Of a stretch of 64,000 nucleotides of DNA, positions 57,021 to 64,000 are shown one piece after another. Position 1 is the first letter of the stretch. Each line of letters opens with the position of its first letter. The DNA comes from Phycomyces nitens (Eukaryota > Mucoromycota > Mucoromycetes > Mucorales > Phycomycetaceae). The position numbers and the translations under genes are program-made. The stretch covers positions 8,370,001 through 8,434,000 of the forward strand of contig JAHRBC010000002.1 in assembly GCA_022702545.1 (NCBI GenBank), written 5' to 3'. Below the pieces are notes generated by a model. It was given only the letters and a program-made list of their open reading frames with translations. It ran no database searches and was not told the origin of the DNA.

Positions 57021-58240
57021 ATGGATCTTGTTGTTGATGAGGAGTTGTATGCTATCGAGACAATAAGTTCCCGTACTCAATTCTTAATGAATAAACCTCC
57101 AGAAAGACCATCTAATCCCGTTATACTTCCAGTTGCGGATGAAAGAAGCTAGATGTTGATATGGAGTTATTCAATAAGCGACGCTATACGGTTTACTCTG
57201 ATGAAGACAAGACTAGATATTTTCATTTATTTTTCAGCAAATGCTTGAATGCTTCTGCTGCTGCGAGACAACTGGGTATTCATATCCAGACAGCGCAGAG
57301 ATAGGTAAAACGGTATTACGAAGACCCCGAAAGCATTTTCGAAAAAAAGAAAAAATCAGGGCGACGTCGTATTCTTGGGAATGAGCATAAGCAATTTCTT
57401 TTAAATTACATTGATGAGAATCCTTCTACCGTTGTCAATGAAGTGGTGGAAAGTTTGAAACAAAACTATGAGGATCTCAACGTTTCTCGTAGTACTGTTT
57501 ATAACTTCATGACAACTCAGTGTAATCTATCTATTAAGCAAGCACAGTTTCATCCTGTGGAAAGGAACAGTAAGGAAAAGATTCAGCAAAGATACGACTG
57601 GGTTCAAAAGTGGCAGCAAACTGACCTGGATTTCACAACAAATTGTGTCTTTCTTGATGAATCGGCCTTTCACATTAATTTGAAACGTGGTATGGCTTGG
57701 TTAAAGAAAGGCACTCCTGCAGTAGTTACAGTGCCAATGACTAAAGCAAAAGCAATTTCTATTTTAGGTGCAATTTCTGCCACAGGTTTAATTAATGTTA
57801 GTTTGCGAGTTCCGAAGCGTATCAAGAAGAGAAAGCTCAGGTGTGAGATTGATGGTTATAGCATAGGAACAGTGACAGGTCATTACTTGAGCTTCTTAAA
57901 AGCTACTCTTGATGAAATGGACAAGTATCCAGAAATGAAGGGACATTATCTTGTCATGGATAATGTTGCTATCCATAGCTCAACTGACATAGGAAAGTAT
58001 ATTCACTCTCGAGGATATCGATATGCATATATTCCTCCATATTCCCCTGAACTGAATCCAATTGAGCAGTTTTGGTCAGTCGTCAAAAGTAAAGTTAAAC
58101 GAAACAAGTTTTTGGAAAAAGAATCGCTCATGACTAGGATCAGTGAGGCATGTGATAGCTTACATTTTAGTGATTTCAAAGGCTTCGTTTCTCATTCTGC
58201 TAAATGCTTTGATAAGTGCCTTGCCAAAGAAAAATTATAA
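57021..58240 (+). pseudogene. IS630-like transposase, near full length
   Basis: An N-terminal extension from ATG 57021 (MDLVVDEELYAIETI) needs one frame change before 57161 (MELFNKRRYTVYSDEDK). The helix-turn-helix ASAAARQLGIHIQTAQR is followed by TAG (57302-57304), then RYYEDPESIF and an open frame to 58240. Catalytic triad: VFLDESAFHINL, LVMDNVAIHSS and YSPELNPIEQFW, with 34 residues between the second Asp and the Glu. Two older relatives lie at 8530-8925 and 50527-51140. TIRs were not identified; a minisatellite starts at its 3' end. Confidence 0.82.
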
Positions 58241-58251
58241 AAACGGGCACA

Positions 58252-58791
58252 GATGGGTAGACTGGTGGGTAAGACTGATGGGTAGACTGATGGGTAGACT
58301 GATGGGTAGACTGATGGGTAGACTGATGGGTAGACTGGTGGGTAGACTGATGGGTAGACTGATGGGTAGACTGATGGGTAGACTGATGGGTAGACTGATG
58401 GGTAGACTGATGGGTAGACTGATGGGTAGACTGATGGGTAGACTGATGGGTAGACTGATGGGTAGACTGATGGGCAGACCGATGGGTAGACCGATGGGTA
58501 GACCGATGGGCAGACCGATGGGTAGACCGATGGGTAAACTGGTGGGTAGACCGATGGGTAAACTGGTGGGTAGACCGATGGGTAGACCGATGGGTAGACC
58601 GATGGGTAGACCGATGGGCAAACTGGTGGGTAGACCGATGGGTAGACCGATGGGCAGACCGATGGGTAGACTGATGGGTAGACTGATGGGTAGACTGATG
58701 GGTAGACTGATGGGTAGACTGATGGGTAGACTGATGGGTAGACTGATGGGTAGACTGATGGGTAGACTGATGGGTAGACTGATGGGCACTA
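58252..58791. repeat. 12-bp minisatellite, about 45 units
   Basis: The unit GATGGGTAGACT has variants GATGGGTAGACC, GGTGGGTAGACT and GATGGGCAGACC, with ACC variants clustered in the middle third. It starts 12 bp after the transposase stop. The MGRL and LPIS frames through it are artefacts of a unit length divisible by three. Confidence 0.95.
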
Positions 58792-59002
58792 CGGCGAGAG
58801 GAGTGGGAACAGCTACCGAAACGGTGTTTTTTGTTTGTATGGAGCGGAGCTCTGGTTTATTGGTGGGACTCTTGTCCAAAAGGCTTAAGAGGCGTCACAA
58901 CTTGTTTTTGGGTTTTCTATTATCTATATGTTTTTGAATTTTTTGTGTTTTGTAAGGTGTAGAGAAAAAGAAGAAGAAAAAAAAGGCGAGTTGGCGAGAT
59001 AT

Positions 59003-62000
59003 CTAGATAGGATACGGGCTTTGGTCAAGGTTTTCTTCAGCGTGCAAGCGAGAGAGCAAGGAGTTGGCTGTGGTTATAGCGTTGGTAGCAATAAAAGGTG
59101 CTTGGTCAAAGACAAAGGCCCAATGGTGGCGCCATACGGCCAAGAGAGTAGATCCAAAGATGGAAGCAGGTTCTAGGGTGGGGTCAAGAGGAGGTGGGAA
59201 GGTAAACTTGTATAGTGCATTGTGAATGTCAGAGGTCTGAGGGGAAAAGCCGAAATGAGTGTGCCAAAAGGTTTCCCAGAGGGGGAGCTTGAGTGGGCAG
59301 GCAAAGAGAAAATGGTCCTGAGACTCATCAGTTGTATCACAGAGAGAGCAAGTGGCAGATGGAAACGCGGTAGGGACACGATGATGTAAGGCTGATCTAC
59401 AAGAAATCTTGCGATGAAGCAACCGAAACCAGATGTTGCGAGAGGCATAAGGAAGGACAAAAGACCAGAACTGACGCCATTCGATGTCACGTATATCCTG
59501 TTGCATATCCTCGGTAGAGAAAATGGCAACTTGACAAGAGGAGCGATATCGGCGTGTGGACAGACGATTCCAAGGAAAGTTAGGAGATAGAGCAGACAAA
59601 AGTGGAGAGGGGTCAACTTCAGAGCCACTCCGAATCATCATGTCCGGGAATTGAGCTGTCAAGATACTCTGGGGAAGGCAAGCACGAATTACAAAAGTAT
59701 GAAGAAAGAGGGAGTGGTTATCTAGACGAAGGAAAAATTTGCGAAGGATTCTTGGAGACCGAGGGAAGGAAGACGAAAAACGCCGAGAAAGAACTTCCAA
59801 GTTTGGGTCAATCTCATAGGCATCTCTGATCCGGAGGTGACGCCAAGAAGAAGGAAAAACAGGGAGGCCGTGTGGAACAATAGTGGCAGAAGCCAAAGGA
59901 ATATCCAGACAAGTTTCCAGATTTACCACAGTAGAATCAAAGTCGTGAGGAAGGAGATCGCACGCGGCAAAGAGGTTAAAGAAAGGACTGGTATACGAGC
60001 GAGAGCGACTGTGTCGGAGGTCAGGGAAGACAAAAGGGAGGAGAGGGTGAACATCAGGCAGGTGATGTCGAAGAAGGTGTATCAACCAAGGCAATACCAG
60101 ACCCGAAGGAGAGGAAGGGGAGCGGAACAGAGGTCGAAGCCAACGAAGCTGAAGAGCACCTTGCTGTAACTTTGGGTTCAAAACCCCTAATCCGCCAAGT
60201 TTTGTTGGGAGACATAAGGTGTCAAGTTTAACAGGTGGGAAGGTGCGGTGTTGAAGAAAACGGCCCATGAGAGATCGAACCTTTGTAAAAAAAAGTTCCA
60301 GGAACGGAGACAACACGAAGGACGTGCCAAAGCTTTGACAAGATGAGAGAGTTTAAGACAGTAGAGCGACCACGGAAGGACAAGGCCCGGGAGAGGTAGA
60401 CATGTGAGGCACGTTCTATCTTAGCCAGGACTTGTGAGCAGAAGAAATTTCTTTGAGGAATAGAGGAGATAATTGGAAAGCCAAGATAGCGAAGAGGTTC
60501 AGGGGAGCGACTGTCATGCCAATCAACAATCTGCGAACTATGAAGGGTATCCATCCAGTGAGGGTGGGGTTTTCCCGACAAAGAAAATGCTTGAGTTTTG
60601 TGAAGATTGATGCGTGCATTGGAAGCAGAGGCATATGTGGCAAGGTGGTGCTGTAATCGGGACATATCTTGGATCTGTGGGAGGAAGACAAGAAGATCAT
60701 CTGCGTAGGCCAGTAGATTAATGGGCGGAGGGGAGGGTTGGTCGGGAGTATCTTGTATGTCGAATCCAGGGAAGTGTGGATCGTGTATGAGTCGGCGCAA
60801 GAGAGGCTCGAAAGCCAGGTTGAACAGAACAGGAGACAAGGGGTCACCCTGCCGGAGTCCGCGTGCTTGACTCAGAGGCCGAGAAAGGAAGCCATTGACG
60901 TTAATCTTAAGGTCGGACGAGAAGAAAAGATTAGAAACACAGGTTATAATGGAAGAAGGAAAACCGAATTTGACAAGAACTTGTTCAAGGTAGTCAGGGT
61001 GAACCCGATCGTAAGCCTTTTCCTGGTCTAAGAGAAGACCAATTCCAGAGTGACCAGTAAAATTGGCATGATCCATAACCAGCTTCGTAAGTATACCATT
61101 GTCAGCAATGAAGCGACCGCGGACAAATCCTGTTTGGTACGGGGATACCAGATCTCCAGCAGCTTCGACCATGCGCGCATTGAGAAGCCGAGTAAAAACC
61201 TTGGCATCAGCGTTGATCAGAGCGATCGGTCGCCAATTTTTCAGAGACGAAAGATCACCTTTCTTTGGTAACAGAGAGATACACGTGGTTTGCCAAGATG
61301 AAGGGAATTTGGCACCATTGAGAGCATCATTGTACACTTGGAGTAGTAACGGGGAGCAAAAAGGGTGATTAAATACAAGTTGAAGAATCTCATAAGGAAG
61401 GCCGTCTGGTCCTGGGCTGCTTGTTCTTGGAGAGCGGGACACTCCTTCTCGTATGTCATCGATGCAAAATTTGGCAGTCAATGAGGAACACGTATCATCA
61501 GAGAGGCAGAGATCGTGGGGAAGGTGGTTGAGTAAATCGTCTATGGCTAATTGATCTATTGGTTCAGGTGTATACAGAACTTCGTAGAAGGCAGCGGCAG
61601 CGTCAGTCATGCCATCAGGCTCAGTGTGCAAGTGGTCAGTGATGGGATGGCGTAGATTGGTGATGTTCTTTCGGGTTTGACGTTCTGCAACTGTACGCTT
61701 GAGGTAGCCTGCAGAGATCTCTCCATTCTCCCGCCAGTGTTTTCCTGCGCGCAGAGCAAGGATTTCCACTCTCTCCAGTTGTACTAGTTGTAGTTGTCTT
61801 TCAATGATGGGCAATTGAAAGTTTTGAGCGGGTTGTAGTCTAAACTTGAAGATCAGTCTGTCACGTTTACTTTGAAGGCGAGCCTCTAAAGTAGTGAGTG
61901 TCTGGGTGCGGCGTCTAGTGAAAGACTTGATGAAGGTAGTGATATTGTCTTTGAGTTTATCCCATTGATCTTGTGGAGACATATATGAGGGGAGTAGGGA

Positions 62001-62801
62001 GACGGAGGTAGAGATATAGTCTTCGAGTTCATTGCAAAAGGTAGGGTTACGGGCAAGTCGAGGGTTGGCGCGCCATAGTCCCTTTCCTGTTTGGTGGGTT
62101 GAGATGAACTTAAAAGTAACGGCTACCAGGCAATGATCAGACCAAGCCGGATGTATGTAGGTCACAGACGAGGAATGTCGGCAGGGAGCGAGGTCAGGGG
62201 AGGCAAATATATAGTCTATGGAGGAGGCACTGATATTTCGATGAAAGGTTGGGGCAGGAAGTTCTCCACTCGGTGTGACACAATCCATTAAATGGTTAGA
62301 AACGAAGTTAAGCCATTCGGGAGGGGCCTGACGAGGGGTAGCAGAGTTAGTGCGATAAGTATAATTAAAGTCACCCAAGAGTATGAATGAAGATGGGAGA
62401 GGAGGAAGTAATGCGGGAGAGTCTAGAAGAGAGCGGAGGAAAGAAAAACGTTCTCGGTAGGTTGCAGGAGCATATACAACACATACACGAAAAGAGGGAA
62501 AGATATTGTTAGCATGTATGACTGTAGCAGATATACAGCGTCCACAAGGGCTAAAGAGAGGGTTTACGAAAGAAATGTGTGGAGAAAGGGAAACTAAGCC
62601 GCAATGTGGGGACCATAAGGAGTCTTGGGCATGGAATTGAGTGTGAAAGGTCTGTTGAAGATGTTCAGTATTGGCATGGGTTTCTTGAAGGGCTAGTAAA
62701 TCGATCCCGCAGGATCGAAGGTGTCTTATAAATAATGAGCGTGTCTGTGGGTTGTTGGTTTTAACCAATCCACGGCAATTCATAGATGCGATTTTAATCA
62801 T
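59003..62801 (-). CDS. LINE L2 ORF2: endonuclease, reverse transcriptase, zinc-binding C-terminus
   Basis: From ATG 62801: MIKIASMNCRGLVKTNN, LLALQETHA, FILLGDFNYTY, SSIDYIFAS and AWSDHCLVAV (APE endonuclease with Asn, Glu, Asp, Asp and His positions present). Reverse transcriptase: LKNWRPIALINADAKVFTRL, GLLLDQEKAYDRV, GLRQGDPLSPVLFN and NLLAYADDLLVFL (intact Y-A-D-D). The frame changes at an A8 run near 60283-60292 (plus strand) between PGTFF and TKVRSLMGRFLQH, after which it continues to 59003 through CSLCDTTDESQDHFLFACP. The single break in a homopolymer may be a real mutation or a base-calling error. Confidence 0.87.
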
Positions 62802-62804
62802 AGA

Positions 62805-64000
62805 TTATTGGAGGGGGTGTGGGGTATCGTGCACGGACAAATTGTCCTCGTCTATATCTGTCTCAAAGTAGTTGTCTACTTCGTCCATATCGTGATCAGT
62901 AAGATCAGGATCATCTTCAGGGATAGTTTCCCTGTCTTTCATGTCTACCGCAGAGAAGTCAAAGTGTTCAATCGATGTGCCAACCCGCTTGGGGAGCTCA
63001 AGTTGAATGGGTCCGGTCTCAATTCCCTCTACTGGAGAATTGTTGATCTTCTTGTCCTTGGAGACAATGTTGGCATTAGCAGGATTGTGCTTAGACGCAG
63101 CAGAGGAAAGGGAAGGGTCAAGAATCTCGAATCGGTTTTTTGTTACTACTGATTGGCCCGCAGGCTTCTTGGTGGTTGGGACGGAAGGTCGAGTGTGGGT
63201 GGGAGGGCCATGTTGCACAGGAGTCTTCCGTTCCCGCTTATACGAGTTATCAACCTCTGCAGAACGGGGACAACGAGAGCGAAGGTGACCAACTTGGTGG
63301 CATCCGTAACAGGATCGTGTTTCACGAGGGCGATTGGGACATTTGTCAAGATCATGACCCATGGTTCGACAGTGAGAGCAGTGAGCTCCCATGTTGAGCC
63401 AAGTGGCCAGGAAGGGGGTCTTATCGTCAAACTCCATCTTGAACTTAAGAGGGAGGAGATTACCTTCCTCGTTAGGAGGACGTTCCACATAGGCATAGCC
63501 TGTGCCATCCATGAACCCAAAAAGGGTATTGACAATCATGTCGTGAACGTAGCCATATTTTGCAAGAGCGGTACGAAGTTTATTGGTTAACGTGTCATAA
63601 TCTTCGGGAGCATAACGAGGGAGTTTCGACAAGTTCAGTCGAAAGAGTTTTGAAGAACTAGCAATAGCAGGGGAGGCAAATACAGTGTTGTTCTTATAAC
63701 TAAATCCTACACGACTGGCTCGAGTGCAGACGTCTTTAGAGTTGAGGTGAAGCTCATAAAGGGTGCCAGCCTTATTGGCGGCGTTCAAACCTATAATCTC
63801 TCCAGTGGAAGAAGGTTGGAGAAGAGCGTTGAAGAAGGGGACGAAGTCAGGGGAAGATTCCGGGGGAGTGTTGTAGTAGACCGAGAACTGACTGGTGCTT
63901 TCGCGCCAGGTGCGAGGTTTAGTCAATGGATCATTTGAGCCAAGGACTACAGTGCTGCGAAAAGCTGGGGAGTTTTGCGTAAGTGCAGAAGAGTACGATA
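62805..64000 (-). CDS. LINE L2 ORF1, 5' end outside the window
   Basis: The frame is open from the window edge (64000) to stop 62805, so the start is not seen. A conserved region (LFRLNLSKLPRYAPEDYDTL ... MIVNTLFGFMDGTGYAYVE) is followed by CCHC knuckles: HCSHCRTMGHDLDKCP and SCYGCHQVGHLRSRCP. The C-terminal part is rich in charged residues and ends in an acidic tail (DPDLTDHDMDEVDNYFETD). It is expected to bind LINE RNA as part of the retrotransposition particle. Confidence 0.85.
   Translation of the reverse strand, partial: SYSSALTQNSPAFRSTVVLGSNDPLTKPRTWRESTSQFSVYYNTPPESSPDFVPFFNALLQPSSTGEIIGLNAANKAGTLYELHLNSKDVCTRASRVGFSYKNNTVFASPAIASSSKLFRLNLSKLPRYAPEDYDTLTNKLRTALAKYGYVHDMIVNTLFGFMDGTGYAYVERPPNEEGNLLPLKFKMEFDDKTPFLATWLNMGAHCSHCRTMGHDLDKCPNRPRETRSCYGCHQVGHLRSRCPRSAEVDNSYKRERKTPVQHGPPTHTRPSVPTTKKPAGQSVVTKNRFEILDPSLSSAASKHNPANANIVSKDKKINNSPVEGIETGPIQLELPKRVGTSIEHFDFSAVDMKDRETIPEDDPDLTDHDMDEVDNYFETDIDEDNLSVHDTPHPLQ

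Larger units (their letters stand above)
59003..64000 (-). mobile_element. LINE L2: almost intact non-LTR retrotransposon, runs off the right edge
   Basis: Minus-strand ORF1 (CCHC) and ORF2 (endonuclease, reverse transcriptase, zinc-binding tail), with a G+C content well above the surroundings. Only one frame change is seen in about 5 kb. ORF2 begins 3 bp after ORF1 ends. The 5' end lies beyond 64000. It is a candidate for a recently active element. Confidence 0.9.

Noticed and set aside
58143..58937. MGRLMGRL-type and LPISLPIS-type frames
   Set aside because: Same artefact from the 12-bp array at 58252-58791; the first frame also overlaps the transposase gene out of frame.
59602..61368. Plus-strand frames inside LINE L2
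   Set aside because: Antisense shadows of ORF2; no motif of their own.

Overview
The window looks like a piece of an AT-rich, repeat-dense fungal genome, most probably an early-diverging Mucoromycota (Mucorales-like) fungus. The sequence itself shows short GT-AG spliceosomal introns (about 45-95 nt), non-LTR retrotransposons with CCHC ORF1 proteins, a DIRS-type tyrosine-recombinase retrotransposon and several IS630/Tc1/mariner transposons. The taxon is an inference from that mix; no rRNA, tRNA or housekeeping gene is present to settle it.

The non-transposon content is dominated by one theme. At least nine loci carry, or look like relics of, a PD-(D/E)XK-type nuclease-like domain, usually on multi-exon genes. 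Several begin with two C2H2 zinc fingers in which the first has a conserved R-N-L-R-x-H helix. Loci: B-type at 1-777 (fragment), 36235-38376 (degenerate, here J) and 54903-56477 (intact single exon); E at 44069-46017 (nine exons, reading frame closes exactly); F at 33988-35330; G at 31721-29940 (minus); and a subgroup with an A-D-G ... E-x-S signature: C at 10099-12247 (nine exons, frame closes), D1 and D2 at 16217-14366 and 17837-16524 (minus, adjacent paralogues) and K at 4740-2612 (minus, degraded). A second two-finger family with a different, unrecognised C-terminal domain (A1 at 6126-7892, A2 at 20440-22257, A3 relic at 51425-52980) shares the finger module. J joins an A-like segment to the B-like and nuclease segments.

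A recurring layout is a private tandem-repeat array directly 5' of these genes (58-bp units before A1, 40-bp units before E, about 42-bp units before B, about 120-bp units before H, a 133-bp duplication before F, short GA-rich repeats before A2). In A1, A2 and E an inverted copy of the unit lies nearby, and a 135-bp near-perfect hairpin at 19774-19908 carries the 5' sequence of A2 and J. This suggests cis-regulation or small-RNA control of a modular zinc-finger/nuclease gene family; that role is hypothesis only.

Mobile elements, left to right: IS630-like remnant (8530-8925), Tc1-like remnant (13860-14130), a twin pair of internally deleted IS630/Tc1 elements (18534-19768, 28345-29561), a Tc1 element with TIRs and TA duplication (22462-23784), a retroelement gag/protease fragment (23803-25040), a nested LINE complex (26755-29655), an internally deleted LINE (31860-33125), a decayed LINE (38945-43503), a DIRS element with intact termini but no reverse transcriptase (46078-48808), more IS630 and LINE fragments (50527-58240), and a nearly intact LINE running off the right edge (59003-64000). 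Two 12-bp minisatellites lie at 25341-25897 and 58252-58791.
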